This document shows positions 44,923 to 56,465 of a DNA stretch of 64,000 bases, piece after piece. The translations under genes were made by a program, and so were the position numbers. This DNA comes from Furcasterigmium furcatum (lineage: Eukaryota > Ascomycota > Sordariomycetes > Glomerellales > Plectosphaerellaceae), in assembly GCA_001599815.1 (NCBI GenBank), contig BCIA01000003.1, forward strand, positions 434,001 to 498,000, given 5' to 3'. The notes under the pieces are model-generated. The model was not told the DNA's origin. It searched no databases and saw only the letters and a program-made list of their open reading frames with translations. The number at the start of each line of letters is the position of its first letter. Position 1 is the first letter of the stretch.

Positions 44923-46204
44923 GTCTGTTTCCGAGCCTTTGCCGCGGTGGCGATACAGCTAACACGCGAATTGAACAAGATGAGACACGGAAAAGCAGGC
45001 TAATAAAATGCAAGCCGAAGATAACTTAAGTAGAGGGGTAAAAGAATGGAAATGGCTTGACTCGAGTGTAAGAGGCCTGCGAATGCCGCTCACAAAGTGG
45101 CAATGCCGACGAGGGTGTCTCTTGTTGGCTGAAGGGCGGAATTACAAAAGAACCAAATCATAGCTTCGCCTGTTGGCCCTGTTCAATGTGTGCCAATGAT
45201 ACGCGAGTGGACGTTTCCATGCATTCCATGCTTAGGGTGCCTTGGAACACCCCTGAGGAAAGCCCTGCAGTCCATTCAGGGGAAGCTGGTTGCAAAGACC
45301 GGCGCTTTCCATGGGTATCCCGTGTGGGCACAGGCCGCGGGCAAGCGGGCAAGCGGCGCATTGAGGCGGAGGAATGATCAACGGGGGCACCACTTCATGC
45401 GCAAGGAACTTCCTAGTGAGGGTCGCAGCAGGCCCGAAATTCGGAGCTCCGCGCTCTTTCGAACTACCTAGGCAAACCAGGTCGGCATTTCCAGGCCAGG
45501 TAACCAAACTATAGCCGTAAGAGCAGCTAGCGGATGGGATGAAGGACCTACTTAGGTCACGGGGACAGCTGGGTCGGTCAAGTTGAAGAACCCTGCTGGT
45601 AATCTTTCTGCGCCAAGGCACCGTCGGAGAGTTTTCCCACATGGTGCGAGAAGATCAGCCCTGTGGGACAACGGCAGATCGTCACGTTGTTTCCCGGGGG
45701 CGAAGGGGCCAAGGGGCTTGGCCACGGGGTCTGTGTGTTACTAGTCAAGGGCAGGGAGTCGACCCGCTCGCTCTCCCAATGAGATGAACCTCTGCAACCC
45801 AGAGAGAACGCCAAAAACTGCCAATTATCAACGGTCCGTAGGGGCACCCAGTCAGTGGCCGGGCGAGAGATGCCAGGTCGTGACTCGCGGCAGTGGACAT
45901 GACCAGACCAAGATGACCAGCCTTCACCCTGGCTTGCATGGCCAGGGTGCCTTGGCCAGGATGGTTCTACTATCATTGGTAATTTCCCTTCGTCGCTAAA
46001 GCTAACCAGAGTGGTGCGTCTCTATGTAGTAACCAAATACGGCTCTGTGAACAGCGACGTAGTTGTTTCAGGCAAGCGCAGATCCAGACCACAAGGTCGT
46101 CGAAGTCCCACTAGGCCGGGGCTCAACAAATGACGAAGCAGGGGATTTTCAGGACCTTTATTATTTGACAATCACTGCCATTGGACGTCTCTTGCGTGTT
46201 CTAT
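44923..46204. other. intergenic region
   Basis: About 1.3 kb upstream of the second GMC gene and downstream of the receptor gene. No coding segment was supported. Confidence 0.45.
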
Positions 46205-47962
46205 CTACATCGAGTCTGCGCTACGGCCGGTGGTCGCCTCGCTCGCTGCCGTCTGCTTGTCCCGCTTGTGGTATGGGTACTCCACCAAGGGGACAAAGTC
46301 GCTTTCATCGCCGTGCTTCGGCGTTTGCTGCCCCTCCCCGCCCTTCATGGAGAGGATGTTGCCATCGCTACCCCCCCTCTTACCGGTGGTCTTGGACGCG
46401 TAGTCCCTCGACTCACCGGGCCTGGTCGACTTTAAGAAGTTGGCACCAAAGTTGATGAGGAAATGGCGGCAGTATGGCAGGCAAGCGCAGATTATGCTGG
46501 CGTGCATCTCCACCAGGCTCCAGTAGCCAGCCTCCACATAGTCCCCTACGGAAGAAACGAAGCGTCAGTCTCAGGGAAGAGTAGGGGATGACGGATAGGG
46601 GACAGCGTAGGGTCAGAAACTCACATGAAATATTTGTTGAGGCAGCAAACTTAATCAGAGTGTGCAGCCGGACAATGCTAATGACGGTGACGCTGAGAGT
46701 AGGTGGTCAGCACAAAATCGGCAGGGAGATCGAATGGTGCAGATAAAGGATCTTCGGGAAGCCGCAGGACGTACAAGATTCCAAGAGAAAACATGACCAT
46801 GATCATCATCTTCTTCTTGAGGCCCATGTTCAGGGCCCAAAGGCTGGGTAGAGGCAGTATGAGTAGAGCCAGATCGAGAACAATGTTGAAGGCGGCAGCC
46901 ATCCATGCCTGGAGGTGCACGTTGTTGCACTTCCCGTCATGCGAGTCGTCAACTTGTTGCCATGCGTAGTTGGCCGGCCAGCATTGAAGCGCTGTTGCAG
47001 TGACGAAGGAAATTCCATAACCGGCGATGAGCGCCATGACGCCATAGCATGTGTACCGAAATCGCTCTCCAGGAAAGACGCGCAGCATGAAGAATATCAG
47101 GGACATTTTCACCATTGTGATGGACGCAATGTAGAAGATGGAGCCCAGATAGTAGAACTGTTATGCGGCGATGCCAACAGGTCAGTGGGAGGGCTCGAGT
47201 TCTACCTGATAGAGGGGGGTGACTGATGGTGTGGCTTACCATGAGGACATTCTTGATTTGCCCTAACTCAAGTGTCCAAATGTCCTTTCCGAGTCCATTG
47301 TCTCTGACTACGCGGTCATGGTCAGTATGTTTTCCTTTTTTCTCTCTCGCAATCTCTTGGAGTCATGTTGCCACCAGGTCGTGACATACATGGGATAGCC
47401 AACAAGGTCGGAGGTCCTGCGAAAAGCACAGCGGCGCCAGCCATGAGATCATCCACACCGAGTGACCGCCCGGAGCCTCTGCTGAGCGTGGCGCAGATTC
47501 TCATGACAAAGCACAACGTGGCCAGCGTGCCTCCCATTATGGCGATCACGAGCGGCTGGATGTGCTTGTCTCGCACCGGGGCGCCGCACATATTCATCGT
47601 GATGTTCTTTGCCTGAAGGCCCTCAACAATGGTGCAGTGGTGCAGCACGCACCCCTCGATCTCGGCGGTGAGCTCTGTGTTTGTGCAGAGGCATTGGACG
47701 TCCGTCAGCGCGCATTTGGACTGCGGGACCATCTGCTTCATGCAATCGAACTGTATATTGGACAAAGAAAACATTAGTCCCGTCATGTTCTCTGTTACAT
47801 GGTGGAGGGTGGCGGGGTTCAGGGTCCAGCAAATTGACTCACAGCACATGTTGGATATAGGGATGCCGCCTTCGTGATGGCCTGAAGTTCAGCCCCTGAC
47901 TGCGCCGACACGAGGCTGCTGAACGTGGCTAATACCACCAGCAAAGCGGTTGCAAACTTCAT
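46205..47962 (-). CDS. CFEM-domain seven-transmembrane receptor (Pth11-like)
   Basis: Six exons, 47962-47843, 47750-47390, 47307-47240, 47157-46775, 46692-46625 and 46545-46205, give 446 residues; all five introns are GT-AG and phase-consistent. A signal peptide (MKFATALLVVLATFSSLVSA) precedes an eight-cysteine CFEM domain, from TCAFDC and SKC through QCLC to MNMC. Seven hydrophobic helices follow, with GLGKDIWTLE after helix 2 and FYYLGSIFYIASITMVKMSL as helix 3. YVEAGYWSLVEMHASIICACLP forms the last helices, and a hydrophilic cytoplasmic tail ends RSADSM. This layout is that of Pth11-class receptors, which in Magnaporthe sense host surface cues and act upstream of cAMP signalling. Ligand unknown. 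Confidence 0.9.
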
Positions 47963-49136
47963 GATTGCGGTGTGCTGGGTGTTGGGAATTGCCAGGCCGA
48001 GGCGACGAGGTGGTTGCCGTGTTGGTATTAAGTAGGTGCCCGGTCACCGTCGCGATATACGAGCTAATGCACGAGGGTTAACACTGCATTTATCGGTCAT
48101 TTCGAGAATTTCCAGGTTACTAAAAGAAACTACACGCTGTGCTCTCCGACCTCCATCTAGCTAGCACATCACAATGAACCATTTGGCGCCGGGCTTACCC
48201 TAGTCTCCATGCGGCTGCTCCCTGTGCTCGAGCACCCCTCTTGGTTCTTCAGTCCGTAGTTCAGCCCGCCCTAACCTATCTCGGACGCAAATTGACACAC
48301 TGAAGAGGAAAGAGATGGCCTAGATCGCTAGTCCCGGGGCATGAGACGCACGGAAATACGAAAGTCAACCGGACCGGACGATACAACTCGAACTCCCGAC
48401 GATGAACCAAAGCAGAAGTGCAAGGCTAAGCAGTGGGGACGATTTCGGCCCGAAGAACTCAAAAGCTTGCTCTTATTTATCTGCAGTCTAAATTTGAAGC
48501 CGCTATCGCTGGTCAGGACTCAGGATCGTTGTAACGGGCTGCCCTGTTTTCACAGCCCTTTTTGTCTTGCTGGCCATGTGGCTATGCCCGGCCTCCAAGT
48601 CATGAACAAAGCGCTAAAAGTAAGGATAGACGCTAGATCGACAGCTAATATTGTTAGCTTGTCGTCCCTCCATGCGCTAAGAGCTACCTAGAACTAGGAT
48701 GTAAGGCTGAGGAGCTAAATCCCTGCCAAGCCTAGTGGCTCAGGGGTAGCAACCGGGGAAATCATGCCGCCTCCGGTTTATGTGGTAAGCCCAGTCCTCC
48801 CCATCTCCACGTGCATTCCCTCCCCAATGAAGATCATGAGTGATCGTCTACGACAGGGTTTGCTTCACTAATCCCGAATACGGCAATCTAAGAGTATGAA
48901 CGGGGCCAGTTAAAGCTCAACGTTTCAATGCTCTCTTGGCTCGCCAGTTCCTCATCTAAGTCCCGAAGCCATATCTATACCGCTAACCAGGATCGGTAGG
49001 CTCGTAATAGTAGTGCTACAGTCTCTCGTTATGCTCGTCTGGATCTAGCTATCTTTCTCTCATATCTCGTGTCTCTCCCTTCCGCTTTCTCTGTGGTGCG
49101 ATAGAACGACGCGCTATCACCGACGTGCCGCTCATT
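47963..49136. other. intergenic, divergent promoters of receptor and peroxidase
   Basis: The 1.2 kb separate the divergent CFEM receptor (minus) and heme-thiolate peroxidase (plus) genes. CT-rich pyrimidine stretches precede the peroxidase start, a common fungal promoter feature. No gene was recognised. Confidence 0.5.
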
Positions 49137-50820
49137 ATGAAATCCTTTGGCGTTCTACGTGTGCTGGGCATCGGCATAGCATGCCTAGCCGGCCCCTCGA
49201 TGGCATTCCCGACGCCAGAGGCTTTGGGGACCCTGGCGCAGCGCGAGGGTCTCTCCCTGGATCAGATCGTTTCAAAGCTGTCTGATCTAAAGCAAAAGAG
49301 AGTCGTTGGTGACTCGGACAGCCGGCCTATCCAGGGTGAGTAAGAAAACGGTCACATCAAATGGGCTGTCCCTCCTCTCTGAGCACTCACTGTTCTAGAG
49401 AATTCGGACCAACTAACCACTCTGGCAGTTGATGGTATCCACGACTTCGAGGCTCCCAACTTCAAAGCTGGCGACCAAAGAGGACCTTGCCCGGGCTTGA
49501 ATGCCCTCGCCAACCATAACTATCTCCCGCGCGATGGCGTCGTCAGTGTACGTTTCTTCTCTCCCTCCCCGTACTCGTCTCCTACAGCTCCCTACGATTT
49601 TGTCCTTCTCGCCCCGTCCCAGAATCCTCTTGAAGACTTTCTATCGGTTGATTCAATAATCTTACTGGTGGGGTAGTTCTTTGAGGCCGTTGAGGCCGTG
49701 AACACAGTCTACGGCATGGGCCTCGACCTGGCTACCATCATCGCCGCCATGGGCACCGTCGGCGGAGGCAACCCCCTCTCCCTGAAGCCGGGCTTTTCCA
49801 TCGGAGGCCAATCCTCCAAGTCCCAAAACCTTCTCGGCAACCTCTTGGGCCTACTGGGTAATACCGCAGCCACGCTGGAGAGAACCCCTGCGTTCATGGC
49901 GGCTCGTTGACACTTACTCCATAGGTACCCCTCGTGGCCTTGATGGCACTCACAATTACATCGAGGCCGACTCTTCCAACACGCGAGACGACCTGTACGT
50001 GACCGGAGACGCCTCTACAATGAACATGACGCTGTTCATGGACGTGTACAACTCCATCGACGGCGCGATGTCCATGGAGCAGCTTGGCGACCGCGCGATG
50101 GAGAGGCTGGAAGAGAGCATCGCCACCAACCCATTGTTCTACTACGGTCCTTATACCGGCTTTCTTGCCCGCAACGCAGGTTTCGCTTTCGGAGGTCGCC
50201 TGCTGAGCAATCACTCTGATGAGTTTCCTCAGGGTGGTCAGCTAGGTAGGTAGTCAAGCTCATGGCTCCCTCACTGTGCGGACTGCGTTGACACTTGATT
50301 TTTCCCAACAGGCAGGGACACATTCAAGAGCTTCTGGGGGGTACAGGAGTCTCCTGACGGCACACTTCAGTACAACAGGGGCTGGGAGCGTATTCCCAGC
50401 AACTGGTACCGCTTCCGCGGAGAGTACACCCTGGCCGAGCTCAACGTGGACCTGGTGGCCTGGATCACCAAGCACCCCAGGTTGGCCAGCATCGGCGGCA
50501 ACCTCGGCGAGGTTAACAGCTTTTCGGGTATCGACTGGGCCGACCTCAGCGGTGGCGCGGTCAACGCGGCGACTCTCCTGGAGGGCAACAACATGGTCTG
50601 CTTCTCGCTCGAGATTGTGAAGGCCTTTGCACCCAATTCGCTCTCCACCCTGTTCTCTACCCTGACCAAGCCCTTGAAGTTGATCAATGACGCGTTGCTT
50701 GATCCCCTGCTGGACCTTGACTGCGCGGCCTTTGACGAGCTGCGGGCCGGCGGGAAGGACATTCTCGCTACACTTCTAGAAAAGTATCCCGGCGCAAAGA
50801 AGAGTGGATTTGCATTTTGA
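49137..50820 (+). CDS. secreted heme-thiolate peroxidase (chloroperoxidase/UPO family)
   Basis: Exons 49137-49335, 49429-49547, 49677-49857, 49925-50245 and 50312-50820 give 442 residues. A signal peptide (MKSFGVLRVLGIGIACLAGPSMA) precedes the heme-binding loop RGPCPGLNALANHNYLPRDG with thiolate Cys87. The distal acid-base motif is EAD-S (Glu180 in NYIEADSSNTRDD), where chloroperoxidase has EHD and unspecific peroxygenases have EGD. Length, the introns and the C-terminal helices fit the long form of peroxidase family 2. The enzyme uses hydrogen peroxide to oxygenate or halogenate organic compounds outside the cell. The GMC genes nearby are possible peroxide sources. Which activity dominates is not predictable here. 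Confidence 0.9.
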
Positions 50821-51772
50821 GGAGGTCTGAGATCGACACCATCACGGGACTATTCGGGTACACGACAAGTTCTCACCAACGACGAGATAAATACATCCCG
50901 CTGACGTGTGGATTATTGCTTTCTAATGCGAGCGAGTCCATGGGACGGCACGCACTTCTTGTAGATAGACATCTATCTTTCGTGTGTTTCACTTTACATA
51001 TTAATTTTGTATAGTATAGTAGTTGAAGTCTCGCGTCTGTACTGCGGTAGAAAGTTCAAAGAAGCATTTTTCCATATGCTCGTAAACCAAGCCTCTGCGA
51101 AGCTCTAGAGCGAGCCTAAACCATGTGAAATGCCCAGGATGGACTTTTAGAAACCAATGCAGCCACTTCCCCCTCCTGGTTGGCCACTTACAGACAAAAT
51201 GAAGATGTCAGCTTATGCCTCGCGACAATATGTTCGTTAAAGAGTCGTCGCGCGTCTAACTCGATGCTCATGCGGGAGGTGAAGGACGGAGTTTCGTCGC
51301 AAGTTGGCCAAATCGAGAAATCCCGTGTACCTTACCTGAGCAACCACCTACGCTTAAGCCCCCAAGAGGACCGGCCAAGGTCCTGAGGATATCCATGGAT
51401 GAGGTATTAGTTAATCAGGGGTTATATATAGGTTCTGACGTAAGAAATTCCGCGTCTGGGCTTGATAGGGTCAAGCTCTGCTTCATCGTTTCCCTGAGGT
51501 AGCGTAGACCAAGGAGCTCAGGGGCGTCGTGTTGCTGGACCTGGGGGTCAAGAGGTGAGGCCACAATGATCGACAGATCCCCGTCTTATCTGACCGCGAA
51601 GGTGTCCTTTGGGTACACGCTTGGTGTTTCATCGGTAACTGTAAGATCTAGAAAGAGCTTCCCGGACCTGGAAATGCCTCTGGGAGCATATACATGTAGG
51701 ATGAGAAGCATACCCTTGGTCGGTGGAAGACCTTTAGAGTAGAAAGTTCTAGCGATTATCCAAATCTTGCCT
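50821..51772. other. convergent 3' intergenic region
   Basis: Between the convergent peroxidase and second rhamnosidase genes. Contains both 3'UTRs; AT-rich near 50990-51020. No gene was recognised. Confidence 0.45.
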
Positions 51773-54384
51773 TCAGTTGTCACCGGGCATCCGGAAACTG
51801 GCATCGCTGAACTCGTGCGTGCCCGAACCAACCTCAAACGCCTCACCGCTCCCGGGCAACACCACCCTCGCCCTCGAGTTGGGCGGCACCTCCACCGCCA
51901 GGTGGAAGCCCTCCCCGTCCACATACCAGTCCGTCGCCACCCGCCCATAGGGGCTCAGGAACGACGCCCTCGTGTCCGTGATCCCTCCACCCGGTACCGG
52001 CGCGACGAGCACCTTCTTATATCCCGGCTCTGCGGGCGCGATGCCGCCCACGTTCTGATGGATCCAGTCCGCCACGGACCCGAACGCGTAGTGGTTGAAG
52101 CTCAGCATCTCGCCCGGGTTGAGCGACCCGTCCGGCAGCAGGCTGTCCCAGCGCTCCCAGGTCGTGGTGCCGCCCATGACGACCTGGTACAGCCACGAGG
52201 GGTTCTGCTCCTGCAGGAGCATGCGGTAGAAGTCCTCCGTCGCGTTGGCGCGCTTCAGCGCGCGGCCGAGGGGCGCGGTACCCGCGAAGCCGGTGCCGAC
52301 GAGGTAGTTGTTCTCGGCGATGAGGTCGCGGAGGACGGCCACGCCGGTCGTCAGGTCGTCGTCGCTCGGGAAGAGGTCGAAGTCCAGGGCGAGGGCGTAG
52401 GCCGTCTGCGTCGTGTTGGCCATGCGGCCGGCGTCCATCCATGACTCCTGGAAGTGGGATTGCAGTTCGGAGCGCTGCGTGCGGTACTTTTCGACGGCGT
52501 CGGTGCTCTCTCCGAGTGCCTCTAAGACGTTGGCGAGGAGGCCGGTCATTTGGACGAGGTACGCGTCGGCGACGAGGTAGCGGTTGGTCATGGCCTGGCC
52601 CGGATCCCAGTATGGGGCCGCGGGATCGAGCCAGTCGCCAAACTGGAAGGTCGTGCGGTCCCAGAGACCGTCGGCATTTCTCTGAATGCCGGTGTCGATC
52701 CAGTTCTGGGCCTGGGGTAGCTGCTCCCTCAGCACGAGCGCGTCGCCAAAGACGAGATACTGGTTCCAGGGGCTCGCGACGACGACGTCGCCCCAGATGG
52801 CCGTCGGCATCTGCTCGCCGAAACCCGAGGGCAGTGTGGGCGTGTACGCAAAGGGGACCATCTTGCCGTTATGGGACATCTCGGACCACACGTCGCGGTG
52901 CCAGCTGCGCCAGAAACCGGCCGTGTCGTAGAGGTAGTTAGACGTCGGGCCGAACATGTGCGCGTCACCCGTCCAACCGGCACGCTCGTCACGCTGGGGG
53001 CAGTCGGTCGGAATGGACAGGAAGTTACCCTTCATAGACCAGCGGACGTTCGAGTGGAACTTGTTGAGCAGGTCGTGGGAGCAGTCGAAGGCTCCCGTCT
53101 CCTCCATGTCCGTGTGGACCACGATGGCCGTGAGGTGGTCCGCGTCCAGAGGCGTCTCCGCGGGCCAGTTGTCGACCTGGGCGTAGCGGAACCCGTGGAA
53201 GGTAAACTTGGGCTCGTACGTGATTTCGCGCCCACTTAGCCAGATCTGCTCTTCCTGCCAGGCGAGACGGAGAGGACGCCGCCCGAGCTCGCCGTTCTCG
53301 AGGACCTCTGCGTGCCTGAGCTGGACGCGGTGACCTGAAGGTCCCTTGACAGTGATGCGGGTCCAGCCGACAAGGTTCTGGCCAAAGTCGACGAGGGTCG
53401 CGCCGGAGGGAGACTTGAAGAAGCGCTGTGGCTTGACCTCCTGGATTGCTCGGACGGGCGGCTGGTCAGGCGAGGCCAGGCGGCCCCTGAGTTTCTCCAG
53501 GAGGCGTGTTCCCGACCAGGAGGCTGTACCCCGAACTCGGGGGTTGCCCAGCCCTTGATGCGTGCCGCGATGCGATCATCAAAGTGCTCTCCGTTGTAGA
53601 TCTCCCCCGAGGTGATGGGTCCCTCGGTCAGTGACTTCCATGACGCATCAGTGGGGATTTTGACCGTTGTGCCGTCCTCCGTGGTCATGACCAGGACGCC
53701 GAGAAGGCCGAGGGTGTTGCCGTACAAGTTGCGGTTGCCACCATGCCAGCCAAGGCGGCCAGAAAACCAGCCTTCGCCCACGACAGCGCCGAGAACCGAC
53801 TTGTCGCCCGCCACGAGCATGTCCGTGACGTCGTAGGTATCGTACACATGACGGTGGTTGTAAGACTGCCAGCCGGGGGCGAGGAGGTGGTCACCCACCC
53901 GGCGGCCATTGATCTCTGCCTCGTACAGACCCAGAGCCGTGACGTAGAGGCGGGCAGACTTGAGGTTGGCGGGCACGTCAAAGTCCTTGCGGAAGTAGAT
54001 GGGGCGCTTCGGTCCGGCGGTCTGCTGCCTGCAGAGGGTCGTGATTGGGTGGATGTCCTCCCAGGTCTCCGTCAGTCCCGTCTCGACGTGGACCCAGTCG
54101 GACCAGGGCGTGTCGGATCCGGAGCCGAGAGCGCGGACGCGGACCTCGGCTCCTTCAGCTTCGCCAAGGGGCGTATCAGGCCACGGTGCGTAGGTGGATT
54201 CGGAAGACTCGACGTGGAATAGCTTGGCATCGTCGCCGCCGCGGGCGATCTCGAGTTCATAGCTGCTCTGCTCCCAGTCAGAAATGGATCCGTTGAACCT
54301 CCAGGAGATTCTAGGCTCGGTCTCTGCGATGCCGAGAGCCGAGCGGTGATGCTCAAAGGAGAGGCGGTCGATGGAGAGGGCCAT
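51773..54384 (-). CDS. GH78 alpha-L-rhamnosidase, cytosolic, one-base frameshift
   Basis: Reads as one GH78 protein of about 870 residues in two frames, 54384 to about 53530 and about 53530 to 51773. The total of 2612 bases is one short of a multiple of three. The first frame holds the N-terminal and carbohydrate-binding parts (SARLYVTALGLYEAEINGRR, DTYDVT). The second holds LVDFGQNLVGW, the acidic catalytic loop PTDCPQRDERAGWTGD, TTTWERW and the C-terminal sandwich. Both frames are free of stops. The break falls at a run of four C at 53529-53532 (or a five-G run just beside it), the classic place for a homopolymer error or a real mutation. No signal peptide, so it would act on rhamnosides taken up by the cell, unlike the secreted GH78 18 kb away. 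Confidence 0.85.
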
Positions 54385-55399
54385 GATGATGCTGCTTGTC
54401 TGATGCTGGATCCATGGTGCTGATCATGATGGTCACATACTGCATTCTTATAACTCTAGAAGTCTCGATACTCTCGGTCTCGGGGCAATCTTGGGCGTCG
54501 TCGCCACGACTTTCCCCGGACCAGCGACTGGCGAACTCCAAGATATCAACGAGAATGCCCAAACGGGAAGGTAACCCATGTCGATCTTGAGATCATGTTG
54601 ACAGGTTTGCGGGGTACTGTGGGAGATTCTGGGGACCCCGCGGTATTGTTTATTCGAAGTTGGAAGCCGCCGCGAGAGATTGTCCCGAGAGAAGTGAACC
54701 TCTCGCATAGCCGACGGCTACTTATGCATGAGTGTTGCGAGAGCTACTACCGGCGGCTATAGGAAAGTGGGAACAACCCTGTCCGTCCGTCACTTCGCCG
54801 ACGATCTTCGGGGACCAAAGCCGTGAATGATACTTCCGACGGAGGCCTGATTCCCCGCCACATTTCTCCGGGGAGAATCTCGGGGAGGAGCGGAGCAGAT
54901 CATCATGGATGATGTTTGGAGGCAGTCTATGATCCTGAAGAAGCGCAAACCGCGCTGGCCCGTCGTGTCGATTCTGTTCGCTGTCGGTTCTTCCTACCTC
55001 AGCGGGAAAAAAGGTGGTCTGGAGGTAAATAAGTACTAAAGTAAGTAGTACGTACGATAAAGGGAGGCCTGCCGCGGTCCACTGGCTGTTTAGATACCGG
55101 AAAGAGACCCAAGCTTCGGCAGCACCGTGATATACCTCAAAGTCTGAATAAGCTCTTAGAGATGAGAGAATGCACTTCTCCCAGGTATGGATGTGAGGCA
55201 ATATGAAGTGTGCTGGGGAGCATAGAGTAGCGTCCTTTGGGCAGTTTTAAGTTGTCGGAGAGGGCCCGCACCGGGAATGCGGGGCCTCGCCGGCGGCCTG
55301 GGATGTGAGGAAATCCCTCTGGGAAGTACTAAGCGCTCCAATCGAGACCGCACTTCTGGGTGAGGGATGTGCCTCGGCATGACGTCGAGATGCTCAAGT
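54385..55399. other. intergenic region
   Basis: Promoter side of the cytosolic GH78 gene, followed by sequence with no recognisable coding. A minus-strand frame of 159 codons (54722-55201) has no domain and no exon partner. Confidence 0.4.
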
Positions 55400-55860
55400 C
55401 AGCTAAGACCCAAGAGCAATGGACCATCATCGGCGGAAGGCGGGCCTCGGGCACAGCATTTCGGCCGAGGTAGAACCTTTGGTTATAGACATTGAGCGCT
55501 GCACCGAAGCCGACGCCGATGAACAGGGCGAGAAACAGCAGGTTGCCTGCTAGTTGATCCAGCCCTCTCAGGTCTTGGAAGATGGCGGGGAACGAGCCCA
55601 GGCTGAGATACAAAATACTGTAGACTGGGGGGTGTCGGAACGGTCAGCTCAGCCAGCACGGAATATTGCGAGATTGTCCTTGGAACAGTGAACACGTACC
55701 GAAGCTCGAGTGCAGGGCGATCAAGAAGCAGATCGGAGTTGCCAGAAGCTGCAGAGGTCGCAGCAGGAACTTGTGCATCATCTCGCTCCAGGTCGGATTC
55801 CACTCTTCGTGCTTTGCATGCAGCGCCCAATCGCCGGCGCTGAAGCGTAATCTACACGTA
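55400..55860 (-). pseudogene. fragment of an MFS transporter gene
   Basis: The minus strand encodes RLRFSAGDWALHAKHEEW, then LLRPLQLLATPICFLIALHS. After an intron-like gap come ILYLSLGSFPAIFQDLRG, GNLLFLALFIGVGFGAAL and NQRFYLGRNAVPEARLPPMM. This is the central loop and helices 7-8 of fungal drug/polyamine-type MFS transporters, including the conserved PEARLPPMM that precedes helix 9. After it the frame breaks, and neither helices 9-12 nor the first six helices could be found within several hundred bases. It is therefore a truncated, decayed copy. Confidence 0.6.
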
Positions 55861-55865
55861 CTCAA

Positions 55866-56360
55866 TCAGGAAAACAAACATGTTGCGATCTTCTGTGGAC
55901 CAAGTCATGCCCACAATGAAGTCCTCGGCCTTAACGCCATCTTTGTGGCGTGGACTTACATCTACAAAGGCCTAGACGTATCCATCAAATGCTCAACTAT
56001 GAAGATGGAGTTAAGACGTACGGCGTACGCGTACTTATGGACAATTGAACTGTGTTCCTTACTCAGTGGGTAGCATCAGCATTGGATGCATGCAGTGCGC
56101 ATCTGACGGGTAAGCGACTTGCAGGCAGTGGCAAAGCACATTGCGCCCAATCGGTTGCAACGACCGCGTCAGTTCAGATCATATCAATTTGGACCTGCAA
56201 ATTGCGATGGAGCAACAATATCCCCTCTCCGGACTTTGGTTTTGTCTCTCTACGACGACAGCCATCTCTCCGCGTAAAGACAGTCGGTCACATGTGCTTG
56301 GCGGCATGGGCCAAGACTGTGACTATCATGCCCCGGTCTGCCGAACGAGTCCTTCAAGAA
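55866..56360. other. intergenic region
   Basis: Between the MFS remnant and the Kex2-processed protein gene. Open frames here are short and unrecognised; the right end is promoter. Confidence 0.4.
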
Positions 56361-56368
56361 TATAAATA
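56361..56368 (+). promoter_or_regulatory. TATA box of the Kex2-processed protein gene
   Basis: TATAAATA about 100 bases before the ATG at 56466, preceded by an AGAA run; standard spacing for a regulated fungal promoter. Confidence 0.6.
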
Positions 56369-56465
56369 CGGCGGGGATCCGTTCTTTATGATGCGGAAGA
56401 ATCGTCCAGCTTCTCATCACTCACATTCAAAATCATCCGGCTCCCGCCACAGCCGACATATCATC

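Noticed and set aside
53487..53529. A 43-base intron that would repair the GH78 frame
   Set aside because: GTACAG and CTCAG ends restore phase. However, it is shorter than typical introns here, has no branch site and would delete a segment (with the ASW motif) that GH78 proteins keep. A one-base indel is simpler.
33181..54384. The two GH78 genes as a recent duplication
   Set aside because: They differ in signal peptide, catalytic-loop wording (TDGSYLEKLPWLAD versus PTDCPQRDERAGWTGD) and overall sequence, so they are old, separate lineages.
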